Source: Williamsia limnetica (GTDB lineage: Bacteria > Actinomycetota > Actinomycetes > Mycobacteriales > Mycobacteriaceae). From it: a stretch of 64,000 nt of DNA. Location of the stretch: NCBI RefSeq assembly GCF_003217475.1, contig NZ_QJSP01000003.1, positions 418,908 through 482,907 on the forward strand. Direction: 5' to 3'. Under the pieces are notes generated by a model. That model did no database searches and was not told the DNA's origin. It saw only the letters and a list, made by a program, of their open reading frames with translations. Positions 35,674 through 46,100 of this stretch are shown here, in pieces (positions within the stretch are counted from its first letter, which is position 1; each line of letters opens with the position of its first letter). The position numbers were made by a program, and so were the translations under genes.

Positions 35674-36156
35674 ATGCGTACGTTCACTCGTTCGGTCGCA
35701 GCGGTTGCCTTTTGCGCACTGGTTCTCGTCGGTTGCAATACATCTGCAGACGAATCCGACACACCATCAGACAGCTCTGCAGCCACATCTTCATCAGAGG
35801 AAGCGCTCACGTCGGACCCGGCCACTTCATTAAGCCCTTCGATCGCCGCGCCGCCACCGCTCACAGTGGAGCCGCCACCGCCCGCGCCGATCACCTTCGA
35901 GTGTGGTGACCCGTCGCTTTACCAGTCGGGCACCGCAATCTACTCGGACGGAACAACCGGTTACGAGCCATCGTGCGACACGTATGTTCCACCGACCGGC
36001 AGCCAGGATCAGAACGGTGACGGAGTCATCAGCGGATTCGAGCGCTGCGGAATGGCGTGCGGTGAGGACCCCACCAGCGGCGAACTCCAAGCGCAGTTCG
36101 GTTGTGAGCAGGGGTACATCACCGGACCGCTTTGCGACGAGGTGGGGCGGCCCTAG
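35674..36156 (+). CDS. Lipoprotein of unknown function with an EF-hand-like loop
   Basis: 160 aa from the ATG at 35674. The signal ends ALVLVGC, with a lipidated Cys21, followed by a Ser/Thr-rich and Pro-rich linker. The mature domain has six cysteines (CGDPS, CDTY, CGMACG, CEQ, CDEV) and DQNGDGVISGFE, which fits a calcium-binding loop of the EF-hand or Excalibur kind. No family is recognised with confidence. Confidence 0.65.
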   Translation: MRTFTRSVAAVAFCALVLVGCNTSADESDTPSDSSAATSSSEEALTSDPATSLSPSIAAPPPLTVEPPPPAPITFECGDPSLYQSGTAIYSDGTTGYEPSCDTYVPPTGSQDQNGDGVISGFERCGMACGEDPTSGELQAQFGCEQGYITGPLCDEVGRP

Positions 36157-36284
36157 CGAGCCATTCCGCATTAGATATTCCGTTGAGGCACTGGGCACGT
36201 AGCGTCATAGGCTAGTCGAATGCGTGGGCCTGTCTCGGATACGAACACCTGGCAAAAGTTGATAATTACCACCGAGGAGTGTTG

Positions 36285-36904
36285 ATGGACGTTTCAAAGG
36301 CGCCGCGGGCTCTCAAGAACGACCGCCTGCGCTCCCAGCGTGCGTCGGCGATCAGGCTCCCCCATGTTCGACCAATCAACGATCTCATCGACGAGATCGG
36401 CCGCGATGTGGGCGTCGAGAATCTTGCCTACAACGACCCGACCTTCGGTGGTCTCGATGCAGAAGTCCTTTTTGTCCTGAAAGCGCTGGAGGGTGACGCG
36501 AGCTCAGACAGCAAGCGGGTGAACTTCAGAGCTTCGACAACGACGACTCCGGTGCTGAGTTCTTGTTCCGTACTTGCAACCGGCTGGGCCTCGCTCGCGA
36601 CAAATGCGCGGGGTGGAATATCTGTCCGTTCCCGACCGAGGGGAAGAACCCTTCGCGAGCCGAATTGGAACGTGCGCGTCCGTATACGATGCGAGTTCTC
36701 GAACTCTTACCGAAGCTCACAGTGGTTCTTCTGCTTGGCAATCCAGCTCAGAAGGGGTGGGAGTCCAGGTTTCTGCGTCGTCGTCCTGACGTCGAGGTCA
36801 TTCTGGGCGCATCCCCATCCCCACCTGGTATCAATCAGAAGCGCAACCGCGAAGATTTCGAAAGCGCCATTCGCCGCGCAGTGAGTGTTGTGGAACGAAC
36901 CTGA
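36285..36904 (+). pseudogene. Uracil-DNA glycosylase family gene with a one-base frameshift
   Basis: Translation from the ATG at 36285 (GAGGAG just upstream) gives a typical start with GGLDAEVLFVLKALEGDA, until about 36526. There the frame shifts and continues correctly as SFDNDDSGAEFLFRTCNRLG, then GWNICPFPTEG, LLLGNPAQKGW and SPSPPGINQK to a TGA at 36902. One missing C in AACTTC(C)AGAGC would restore a single protein of about 206 aa. The joined protein has the layout of the UDG superfamily, which removes uracil from DNA. It could be an inactivated gene or a sequencing error. Confidence 0.75.
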
Positions 36905-36992
36905 ACGCACGGTTGTCGGCTCAGTCAAAGTTCCGCTCACCCTGGATTCGAGCCCGGGAAGATGCGTACGGTGATACGGGCTGACTTGCCAC

Positions 36993-37760
36993 TCAAGACC
37001 CACTGATCCCAACCGAGGGTTTACGTGACGCCGCCTCGTGGAGCAACGCCCGAACCCTGTCGTCCAACTGATCGTCCGTCAAAACGGAAAAGTCGATGAA
37101 CGCCATCAGTCGACGCAGACGCGGCGTAGCGCCCCGTAGCGCTTGGCGGCGTCCACCCTCTTGAGACCCTTCGGTAAGCACTCGAGCGATCGATCGTGCA
37201 AGTGGCGTGACGCCGGCGATGAATCGGCGTTCCGTGATCTGGTTCAGATCGCTTTCTGTCAGCCGCCGCAAGAGCGAATAATCATACGATTCTCCATTTT
37301 TGACACCGAACGTCGCGGCCTGCCACCACAGACGCGAAAACATGTGGCGAGTCAAGTCTGTCGCGATCCAGCGCTCGAGATTGTCACCGCTGAATCGCCA
37401 ACGTGTCACGTCTGGCATCGCAACGACGGCGAGGAACGTCCACACTCCCCTGTTCCCGGCTTCGACTGCGGTGATATCCATCAACTGATGCATCTGTTCG
37501 GCCGCTGCACGGTCGAATGCGATGTGGTCCGCGCTGCCGACCTCAGCCGGGTAGCCATACTCTGCGGCTGTCGACCGAATCGCCTCGGCCAACTTCGCGA
37601 CCCCGCTCTCGCCGATACGGTGGCCTCCGCTCGCCGCATAGGTCATCTGCGGATGCTTGTTTCGTGCCGCGCCCGCCAACTCGTCAGGGGAGATCCCTTC
37701 CAGCTTGCGATATCCGATAACACCGACGCCGGTACTCAGCCGCGGCCACAGCTCGGTCAT
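36993..37760 (-). CDS. DUF6339 family protein of the Z1/GHKL operon
   Basis: 255 aa from the ATG at 37760, which overlaps the upstream gene's stop as ATGA. Family features: HPQMTYAASGGHRIGESGVA, then LMDITAVEAGNRGVWTFLAV, and DVTRWRF...RHMFSRLWWQA, with ESDLNQITERRF in the C-terminal part. The molecular role is unknown, but proteins of this kind sit at the end of operons with GHKL ATPases and Z1 helicases, so it is probably an accessory subunit of that system. Confidence 0.75.
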   Translation of the reverse strand: MTELWPRLSTGVGVIGYRKLEGISPDELAGAARNKHPQMTYAASGGHRIGESGVAKLAEAIRSTAAEYGYPAEVGSADHIAFDRAAAEQMHQLMDITAVEAGNRGVWTFLAVVAMPDVTRWRFSGDNLERWIATDLTRHMFSRLWWQAATFGVKNGESYDYSLLRRLTESDLNQITERRFIAGVTPLARSIARVLTEGSQEGGRRQALRGATPRLRRLMAFIDFSVLTDDQLDDRVRALLHEAASRKPSVGISGS

Positions 37761-38650
37761 GCGATCCTCCGTCCGAACCCAATCGACCGAGCACCTGCGA
37801 TGATCGAACTTCGCAGATCCATTGACGCTGCCACGACAACTTCGGGTGTCCAGGCTGTCGGCTCGTCCAGAACTCGGCTGGTGAGCGCGCCGGCCGCGGC
37901 GCCGAAGGACTCGCTGTCGCAATCCTCGAGCTCATCCCACCGAGCAAGAGCCCATCGAACGATCTCGTCGACGATGCCCTCCTCCATCTCCTGCACCAGG
38001 GCCAGTTGCTCATCGGTGTGGTTCTTTTCTTTCTGCACTGCCGCCACGAGTTTCTTGTCGAGCGGGTTCAGGAGAAGAAGCAGCGCCCCCATCGCGGGCT
38101 CATCGGGACTCGCCGGCATCCTGAGATGCCAGCTGGCACCCTTGTCGATACCGAAGAGCTCGAAGTCGACGACCTCTGTAGGGAACATGGCCTCCGCCCC
38201 AGTGAGTCTCAGTGGGGTTTCGTCGCTCCACAAGACGGACCCGGCGTGTCTGGCTTCGCCCGGTAGTGGACTGAGCCTGTCTCGCTCGAGGATGAGTCGT
38301 CGCGTCAGACCTATCACCGCGCCCGCGAATTGAGCATCAACTTCGATCTCGACTTCAAACTCTCGTTCCTTCAAGGGGATTCGAACGTTTGGACCGACCA
38401 GATACGTATCAAGTGCACGCCAACCAAAGGAGAATGCCAGAGGCGAACCGTCGGTCAGGTGGGCGCCGCGCCGAATCGCCTCAGGATCGATCGCAATCGA
38501 GCAACGGAGCCGCAGTTCGGTACGGTAGTCCCAATTCTCAACCGCATCCCCGATCGGTTCCCACTCACCGTCTATCAGCCGAGACCATGGCGACGCCTTG
38601 ACATTGGCCTCGTCCGGCACGAAGAAAGGCCGCACATCCCTCGCAGCCAT
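37757..38650 (-). CDS. Unknown conserved subunit of the Z1/GHKL operon
   Basis: 297 aa, not assigned to a named family. The N-terminal half is rich in beta-strand-like alternation (TELRLRCSIAID, FEVEIEVDAQFAG), while the C-terminal half is helical and acidic (EEGIVDEIVRWALARWDELE). Its start shares one base with the stop of the GHKL gene (TGATG), and its stop overlaps the DUF6339 start. Such tight packing implies production in fixed ratio with the ATPase and suggests a complex. Confidence 0.75.
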   Translation of the reverse strand: MAARDVRPFFVPDEANVKASPWSRLIDGEWEPIGDAVENWDYRTELRLRCSIAIDPEAIRRGAHLTDGSPLAFSFGWRALDTYLVGPNVRIPLKEREFEVEIEVDAQFAGAVIGLTRRLILERDRLSPLPGEARHAGSVLWSDETPLRLTGAEAMFPTEVVDFELFGIDKGASWHLRMPASPDEPAMGALLLLLNPLDKKLVAAVQKEKNHTDEQLALVQEMEEGIVDEIVRWALARWDELEDCDSESFGAAAGALTSRVLDEPTAWTPEVVVAASMDLRSSIIAGARSIGFGRRIA

Positions 38651-40473
38651 CAGTCGTCACTCTCGACCGTGACACCCAAACGGATCACCGCGTCACCCGG
38701 CGGCAAAACGGTGACCTCCCAGATACGCTTGTCGTTACGCAACAGCGCAACTCGGGAACCGGACCGGACTTCGCCGGTTTCCGTGCACTCCCATCGCAAC
38801 ACAGTAGGTGGCTCCAGAACACCGGGCGGTTCGACGCCACCTTCGATGACAACCACGGGATTGGCAACTACTGACTTCTTGGTCGGCCACGTCGGAAACT
38901 GAACCTTTGCCACAATCACTGCCTGCCCGGACTCCTGGCGCAGAGCGGGCCCTTCGATGATCTTCGGGTTTGCAGAGGATCGTCCGCTTCCTCCATGTCG
39001 CGACCGGCGTCCGGCGCCGCCCCTCCGCAGCTCCGCTCCATCGCCCTTCGTACCTGAAACGAGACCAGACAGGCGACCAGCCAACGGCGCGAGCGCCGCA
39101 TCGTGTTGCGCACTCGAATCGATCTCTGGCGGGGCCACCGTCATGTTTGTTCTCACGAAACGCGCGGCCAACTGCACTACCCCGAGAGCCACACCATGAA
39201 GCCCGTTGGTGACCCAGTCATCGTGAGTCGGCGGTTCTGCATCTGCGAAGTAACCGTCTGCGTCTACGCTCGAGCGAAACACCCCCGCATACTGGATCGC
39301 CTCATCTGGGTGTGGTTCGCCTTGAACGTAATTGACCACCAGATCTGCCTGACGCATGCGGGCGCAGTGCCGCGCGCCACCCTCGAAAGGCGCCGCCTTC
39401 GAAAGAAGGGCGTGCGGTTTGAGCGGTGCCATCGACTCGACCTTCGCGAAGCGCCCCACCTCGGTCGGCGCCTTCTTCCTGACCGGGACCTCGTATTCGT
39501 TGGGTCTCGACAGCTTTCGGTACGCGTCGACGAACGGTTTGAGTTCGATCGTCGACTCGGGCGCGGGGATATCAACAGCAAAACCCTCGAACTTGACCGA
39601 ACACCGCAGGCGGTTGTGCGCGCCCTCGATCATTCTGGGCCACAGGTTCCATAGGATTGTCGAGGCCAGGTACTCAGCAGCGTCCTCGGGAGTACGCGGC
39701 TTTTCTGTGCTTTTCGTTCGGGTGACCCCTAGGTCGGCATCGACGATTGCCACGGTCGTGCCGGTCTGTCCTTGCGCAAATTTCGGCAACCCCAACTGAT
39801 CAGCAAGCTTCTCGGCTTCCTCACCGATCAGTGCCTGCGCGATGTCTCCGTCCTGCACGCCGAGCCAATGACGACCGGTGAAGCGGACACCACCGTGCTC
39901 ATAGCCATCGCCCATCGCCGCACCGATCAAACGGCGCTGTAGTCGTCCACGGAACACGCACTGGCTGTCGGCAACCACGATGTGGCAGCGACTGACGTTA
40001 TAGAGAATTCCTTTTCCGAATCCATACGACCCTCCGCCGAGATCGACGCCCTTTCGCTCACCGACGTTTCGGATGAACTTCACAAAATCCGCCCGTTCGC
40101 CGGCGCGCGTCGGCTCGTCGGCACGGAGAGGACCTCCGAGACCTGTCGTACCACGGTCGGAGATCGTCAAAATACGTGATTCACCAGCCAATGCTTGCTC
40201 GATCCCGAGCGCAGACCCAGCAGGCTCTGGGAGCAGGAATTTGGTCCAGTTCGCAAGACGATTGCCTGTGAGTCGACGGATCTGGACATTGAAGTCGACA
40301 TCACCATCCCCTGGAAGCGCAGCGTCGCAACTGTTCTGCGCCGCTTCACGAATTAGCACCGTCAGGGGGTCGAGTTGCGGCTTTCCCAACTGCCGACGAA
40401 TCCCCTCCGACGCCGTCGACCCCTCGGCCGCAACCCGCTGGGACCACCATGCCGCATCGTTCACTGCCATCAC
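38650..40473 (-). CDS. GHKL (Bergerat-fold) ATPase, first copy
   Basis: 607 aa. The ATP-binding motifs are clear: N-box IREAAQNSCDA (Glu43, Asn47, Asp50), G1 box ISDRGTTG (Asp106 to Gly111) and G2 box GGGSYGFGKG (146-155). About 450 residues follow, with a low-complexity Gly/Arg/Ser patch near 495-515 and a beta-rich end. The fold is shared with MutL, Hsp90, gyrase B and histidine kinases; no histidine-kinase dimerisation domain is present, so a MutL/MORC-like clamp is more likely. It overlaps the Z1 gene upstream by 4 nt, linking the two products. Confidence 0.85.
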   Translation of the reverse strand: MMAVNDAAWWSQRVAAEGSTASEGIRRQLGKPQLDPLTVLIREAAQNSCDAALPGDGDVDFNVQIRRLTGNRLANWTKFLLPEPAGSALGIEQALAGESRILTISDRGTTGLGGPLRADEPTRAGERADFVKFIRNVGERKGVDLGGGSYGFGKGILYNVSRCHIVVADSQCVFRGRLQRRLIGAAMGDGYEHGGVRFTGRHWLGVQDGDIAQALIGEEAEKLADQLGLPKFAQGQTGTTVAIVDADLGVTRTKSTEKPRTPEDAAEYLASTILWNLWPRMIEGAHNRLRCSVKFEGFAVDIPAPESTIELKPFVDAYRKLSRPNEYEVPVRKKAPTEVGRFAKVESMAPLKPHALLSKAAPFEGGARHCARMRQADLVVNYVQGEPHPDEAIQYAGVFRSSVDADGYFADAEPPTHDDWVTNGLHGVALGVVQLAARFVRTNMTVAPPEIDSSAQHDAALAPLAGRLSGLVSGTKGDGAELRRGGAGRRSRHGGSGRSSANPKIIEGPALRQESGQAVIVAKVQFPTWPTKKSVVANPVVVIEGGVEPPGVLEPPTVLRWECTETGEVRSGSRVALLRNDKRIWEVTVLPPGDAVIRLGVTVESDD

Positions 40474-43040
40474 ACCCCCTCGCCTGAGCCGATCAGCTCG
40501 GCGATCTCGGCATCTTCGGTCTCGATCTCCGCGTCGGTCAGATCGACGCTCACATAGGTCTGCGTTACCTGGCTGGTCTCGAATGCAGCGCCCGGGAACA
40601 CCAGCGCCGCACCGATGACGTCCGTGAGCGCGTCGAGAGGTCGACGAGAGTTGGTGTTCGATTGCAGCGGCTCCGATTTCGGATCGATCGGATACAGCAA
40701 GATCAAACCTTTTCGCTTCACGGTGGGGTCGTGGTCTCGCGCATCCATCAGCGCAACCTCACTCATTTGCCGCGCAACGCTCTGAGGAAGAAAGTCGACC
40801 GCGCGATGATCCTTCGACATCAAAGTCTTGATATCAGCCCGGTTCGTGCCACCGTCCTTGAGCTGGGCACGGGTAATGCGCCCGAACTCATAGCCACCGA
40901 GTCTCACAGTTCCCTTCCCTGCCCCCTCTTTCGATGCGATGACGGCAAGGTTCCATTTGTCGAGACTTCCGTTGCGCCGCTGCTTTTCTACGTACTTTGT
41001 GATGAGCTCCGAATCCAAATCAGGTGAGTCTTCGTGGACTGAGTAGTCACCGAGAAATGTCAGCACGTCATCTGCGTCGACGTCGCGGAACAGGACAGCT
41101 CCAGAATCGAGGACCTCTGGCTGCGCTCCCTTGGTCCGGGCCCGCGATACCAGGCCGTCGGCAGCATCGACGTTTCCGTGCAGCCACTCCTCGTCCTGTG
41201 CGAAAAAATACCTGGTCTGAACCCGGCGTCCGCCGTACGACGCGTAGGCGGGCATGAAGTGGCCCATCTTCGCCGTGATTCGTAGTGTCGGGTGGGTTCG
41301 GATCCGAACCCCGAACTCAGTGGGTGTCAGGTTCTCCGATTCGTACCGTTCGATGTCGAGACGGATCTCGTGCTCGACGGTCGCAAGGTGACGGAACCAC
41401 TGCCGCAGCTCATCGGTCATCCAGATACGCGGCATGTCCTCGTACCCATGCCGGAAGCCGAACCACCGCGCCATCTGCAACAGTGTGTCGTACGCCTGCG
41501 CAGCTCGCACGAAGTAGCTGACAGTGAGACCTTCGAGCGTGAGTCCGCGGCTGAGCGTATTGCCGCCCACCGCAATCGCGATCTGACCCGGTTTCGAATA
41601 GTCGAGTCGGTCGTCGCTGCGGAAGTTGTCGATCACCACTCTCACAGTGGAAAGAACCTGACTCAATTCAGCTGTCACCTCATCGAAGTCCAGAAGGTTC
41701 AGCCCGAACTCTGACGCAGGCACCTGCGAGGTCTCCGACTGCCAAAGAGCTCGTAGACGCTGCATTGTGTCCGGATCGGCATCGCTCACCTTGGTCGCCA
41801 GGCGGTCGACCAACCCCGTCAGCGGTGCTTTGAAGCTCAAGTGAACTGCAGTCTTTACCGAGGTGTGGATGAGCATCGTCGAGTGACCGCTGTCGCCACG
41901 TGCGCGGCGCGCAGCGGTTGCCAGGACGAACCACTCGACGGCTGCGTCCAGCGTCGGAGGAATGTGCGGCTGGAAGTCAGCGGTCGCGGCCTTCCCCTTC
42001 GGGCTTACTGCGTCGACTTCATCCTCCGGGATAGACCGGACCATATTGGAGCCATCGAGATCGCTACCGTTGGCTTCGTCTCCCTCGACGACGTCTCGTC
42101 CGAAGATCCGTTCGGTCCCGAAGTAGCCCTCGGGACGTGGCAGGTTGAGGATGAAGTCCCGCGGGTAGAGATCGTCTCCGCGAGGGTCGATGAGGACGTT
42201 GGCGAACGGGGTCGCCGTATACCCGATGTACGTCGACTTGGGCAGCTTCGCGATGATGCCGCGAATCAGCGGATTGATTGAGTTGGTCTCGACGCTTGCC
42301 TGATCGGCTTCGTCGTCGATGATCAAGGTGGGTACGTCGGTCAAAGCGCGCTGCTTCACGGCCGGCTGGAGCCACTTGTCGAGCCGCCTGAGCACGGTCG
42401 CGTTCTTCTTCACCACGGCCAGGATCACGCCGCTGTCGTCAACGTGGAGAAGCGCCGTCGACTGCATGGTGGGCGCCCGAAAGTCGTCATCTGCGTTGGT
42501 CAGTTGCTTCCACTTATGTGGCGTCAGCTGATGCAGTTGTTCGTCCAGCCGCTCTTGCGTCTGCTTTCGGAGCCCGTTGTGGATACCGGACAGGACGATG
42601 ACGAACTTGTAGCCGACGTCCGCAGCCTTCGCGATGACGGCAGTGAAGTTGGTCGTCTTGCCAGATTGTACGTAGCCGACCACCAGCCCTTTCGAATCCC
42701 AAGCGGGTTCGCTGGGACGGGGTGTGTACGCGATAACCTTGTTCGACGACCCATCCAGCAAGTTGACGCGCTCAGTCGGCCAGTCCAGATCTGACTTGAT
42801 GTACTGACTCAACGCCGGCCAGTAAACGTCGGATTCGCCATCCGGTCCTGCATACCAAGGGTCTCGAGGCCCGTGAATGATCGGCGGTCCATCGCCGAGG
42901 ACATTCTGCAATCGACGTTCGTACTCTGCCTTATAGGCGGCCAGAATGTCTGGTTCTAGGACTCGTTTGAACTTCTTGAGCGCTGAGTCAAGCGACGTCT
43001 GGCGAGCCCAGCCCGCAAAAACGTCAAAGAAGTCGTCCAT
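40470..43040 (-). CDS. Z1 domain ATPase/endonuclease-like protein, shorter copy
   Basis: 856 aa from the ATG at 43040, which has GGAGG about 11 nt upstream; a TTG at 43079 would add 13 residues without a ribosome site. Helicase-like motifs: Walker A GYVQSGKT (122-129), motif II IIDDEADQ (240-247), GYTATPFAN (273-281), and later GGNTLSRGLTLEGL and LLQMARWFGFRHGY, the Z1 signature. Z1 proteins are superfamily-2-like ATPases of predicted restriction systems. It is paralogous to, but well diverged from, the 1008-aa protein upstream. It lies 144 nt behind that gene and is followed directly by a GHKL ATPase. Confidence 0.88.
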   Translation of the reverse strand: MDDFFDVFAGWARQTSLDSALKKFKRVLEPDILAAYKAEYERRLQNVLGDGPPIIHGPRDPWYAGPDGESDVYWPALSQYIKSDLDWPTERVNLLDGSSNKVIAYTPRPSEPAWDSKGLVVGYVQSGKTTNFTAVIAKAADVGYKFVIVLSGIHNGLRKQTQERLDEQLHQLTPHKWKQLTNADDDFRAPTMQSTALLHVDDSGVILAVVKKNATVLRRLDKWLQPAVKQRALTDVPTLIIDDEADQASVETNSINPLIRGIIAKLPKSTYIGYTATPFANVLIDPRGDDLYPRDFILNLPRPEGYFGTERIFGRDVVEGDEANGSDLDGSNMVRSIPEDEVDAVSPKGKAATADFQPHIPPTLDAAVEWFVLATAARRARGDSGHSTMLIHTSVKTAVHLSFKAPLTGLVDRLATKVSDADPDTMQRLRALWQSETSQVPASEFGLNLLDFDEVTAELSQVLSTVRVVIDNFRSDDRLDYSKPGQIAIAVGGNTLSRGLTLEGLTVSYFVRAAQAYDTLLQMARWFGFRHGYEDMPRIWMTDELRQWFRHLATVEHEIRLDIERYESENLTPTEFGVRIRTHPTLRITAKMGHFMPAYASYGGRRVQTRYFFAQDEEWLHGNVDAADGLVSRARTKGAQPEVLDSGAVLFRDVDADDVLTFLGDYSVHEDSPDLDSELITKYVEKQRRNGSLDKWNLAVIASKEGAGKGTVRLGGYEFGRITRAQLKDGGTNRADIKTLMSKDHRAVDFLPQSVARQMSEVALMDARDHDPTVKRKGLILLYPIDPKSEPLQSNTNSRRPLDALTDVIGAALVFPGAAFETSQVTQTYVSVDLTDAEIETEDAEIAELIGSGEGV

Positions 43041-43184
43041 CAGACCGTAGGCCTCCGTGTTGCTGTTCGCAGAGTTCAAGCAAGGGGAGATTAACCCACG
43101 CTGCCAGGTCGTTCACTGTGACCGCGGATCTACGCACGGTAGCCCGCGCACCGTCGCTGCTCACAGCAACGCTGAGACTAACGG

Positions 43185-46100
43185 TCAGTCCGGGTCCGAA
43201 GGCTTGACGACCAACTTGTTGACCTTCTTTTTAGCAGCGAATCCGATACGACCGCCAGGGGCCGCCAACTTCGGGAGAGCATAGGAGAATAGTGTCGCGA
43301 TATCTCGGGGGCTGGTCGGATCGGACAACTTCGCCGGATCAGATCCGACAGCAGGGTCGGCATCCTTCATGTCCGCCGCAAGCGAGAGCAATACTGCACC
43401 GCGAGTTAGCCCGAACAGTTCCTCTGCCAGGACTCCGGCGGTTTTTTCGCCGCCGGCGATATGCTCGATCGCTTGGCGCTGCCGGAACGAGCTGCCGGAG
43501 AAACCCGGGCGATCTTGACGACGCTTACGTTTAATGATGGGGAGAGCATCGCTGAATCCTTCAATCGTCCGCTGCTCCGCATCTGCCAGCTCGGGCAGCA
43601 TCACAACAAAGTCATCTAGCTTCCCTTCTGCCATCGCACGCTTCAAGAACTCGGCGTGCGGCCCGAACTCCCAGTGGGGTGTCCAGTGGAACTGCTGAAA
43701 AGTCGCCAGCAGATCAGCGGCCGGGACTACGCCGTACCGAGCGACGAACGTTCCCACCCGCTCCACATTAGCGCGGGTCTCGCGGTACTCGAACTCTCCC
43801 GCTTCGCCAAGCAATTCCAGTATCGGCTTGATAGCTCCGAAGTGTGAGGCGTTAAAGTCACCAACGCCTCGCGCGTCTTGCATCGCGAAGTCGACGAGTT
43901 TCGCCCCTTCACCCTTGAACTTCAGTTCAGCGTTGTACATCTTGCCGGTGGCCGTCGGCTTCAACCATGGAAGCTGCTGATAGACGAGCGGCGGAACATC
44001 AATTGGCGTTACCGAGGGCCGTCCGTCGTCCTCTGTGTCCGCAAAAACTCGAAGTTCATTGCGAAATTCTTCCTCGTCTTGTATTACCGCTCCAAAAGCC
44101 TCGTAAAGATCGTATGTCCGATTTCCGGCAATAACGGCGCGCCCCACGTAGAGCCGCACCAGATCTTTATAACCCGGGCGGAAGCCGAACCACCGACCCA
44201 TCTGCATGAGTGTGTCAGCCTGGAGAGTGCGACGGGTGTAGTAGGACACAGTGAGGCCTTCAACAGTGAACCCTCGGCTGAGCTTTGCGCCACCAACGAG
44301 GATCTTCCACACCCCATGAGCCTGGAAATCGAGCTGCGGTTGCTCGATGTCTTTGTCTCCGTTTACGACTAGAACAGGGGTGCCCGATTCAGAAATCCGA
44401 TCCATCGTGGTGCCGATGAACTTGACGAGCTCGTCAAAATCTGCGGGCGTGGCGTCATCCGCGGCTGCGCGGGCGCGACTAACCGGCTCAAAGTCGGCCA
44501 ACCAAAGTTTGCGGAGACGCTCAAGCCCGGTGACCGATGTATACCCCGAACGATGCCATAGCCGCTGGACCTCGACCCGCAATGCCGCATGGTCTGCCAT
44601 TTTTACTGATTCATGAATCAGCATCGTGTGGTGGCGGAACTCCTTCGCACCTTTCGACTCCCGATAAAGCTTAATCGCGCCGGAGAGAACGAAGGAGTCA
44701 AGGGCAGCTTGCAACGCTTCCAGTCGCTTGCTACCTGTCTGCGACTCGATATCTCTAACAAAAGCGGCCTCATTAGAGGTGGCGGGCGTTTTCTCGATAT
44801 CTGAAAATTCCTGATTAAAGTCATAGAAGTCAGCGCCACCCATGTAACCATCCGGCCTGTCGAGGCTGACGATAAAGTCACGCGGAAATATATCCTCGGA
44901 ATCCTCGGGATCAACAAAAACATTCGCAAATGGCGTCGCCGTATATCCGACATACTGACACCTTGGAAGCAGCGTCAAAAGTTCCGATATTTTTTTATTG
45001 ATTGCAGTCCGCTCCACCTCCGCAGAAGTTTTACCTTTCCGGTTTGGGTTGACTGTATTGACCGAGGCTTGATCTGCCTCGTCATCAATAATCAGCGCAG
45101 GTATTTCCTCCATACCTGTGTGAATCTTCTTGAGATCCGAAACTAGCTTATCTAGTGTCGATTTGTTCTTCTTGACCACCGCTAATCGAACGTTGGTTCG
45201 ATAGAGGTTTACCGGGTCATATAGCTTCTTACTCTTAACGGCCAATTCGTTGCCCTGACGAAAATCGAGTGCAGCGAGGCCAGCTAGCAGCTTTTTGTAG
45301 TCCCAATTCGGCGACGTCAGTCGCGTGATTCCCGGGATGTTGTCCTGTGCGGCAATATTCACACCGTGTGTAAGAAACTTCCCTTCGAACCAATCTTGGT
45401 CTCCCTGGCCTGCATAATCGACTGTAGCCATTAGATCGTCATTGGCGGGATCGATTCCTCCTCGGATGTTTTCTTCACCCACCAGTTCCATGTCGAGGCG
45501 TCGCTGCGTCTGGCTACGCAGAATCTCGACGGTTCCAGTAAGAACGATGATCAGCCTGTATCCTGCATCGATAGCTTTCGCAATCACACCCGAGAAGTTC
45601 GCGGTTTTGCCGCTCTGTACGTAGCCCACAACCAAGCCCTTCGACTGGTAAGGCGCGTCTCGTTCAGGATCTGCGAGCCGACGGATTACTTCATCTGTCG
45701 CTTGGTCGAGCTTGCCAATCGAGTCGGATCCCCCCCAGTTTCTCTCTAGGACCCCCCGGTAGGCTCGCCAGTAAAAGTCGTGCTCCGTAACTCTGCTGCC
45801 CACGTACCACGGGTCCCAAGGCAGCTCTTTGCTGATCACTGACGACCCACTGACGTCTATCGGATATTCAGTATCGAGTGCGTCAAAGCTCGACTCCGTG
45901 AAGCCGAGGAGTCCATACGTGACATGCCTCCGCTTAATTGAGCGCGTCTCTGTGCCCGCGGTCCAATCCGAATCGTCAGCGAAGTCCCATTTCATAAGCT
46001 GGATTCGCAGATTTGTCTTGGCCGCATCGTTTGCGTTATGGGAGGTCAGAACCGCAACCAGGTCAGTCTCAGCAACACCTGTTGGCTTTGTCTTGCGCAG

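Noticed and set aside
38340..38400. tRNA-like T-loop string GGATTCGAACG
   Set aside because: It lies inside a well-supported coding region and no cloverleaf can be folded around it.
38650..40473. Histidine kinase interpretation of the first GHKL protein
   Set aside because: The ATP-binding boxes are shared with kinases, but there is no DHp helix with a phospho-accepting His, no sensor domain and no response regulator; operon context favours a MutL/MORC-like role.
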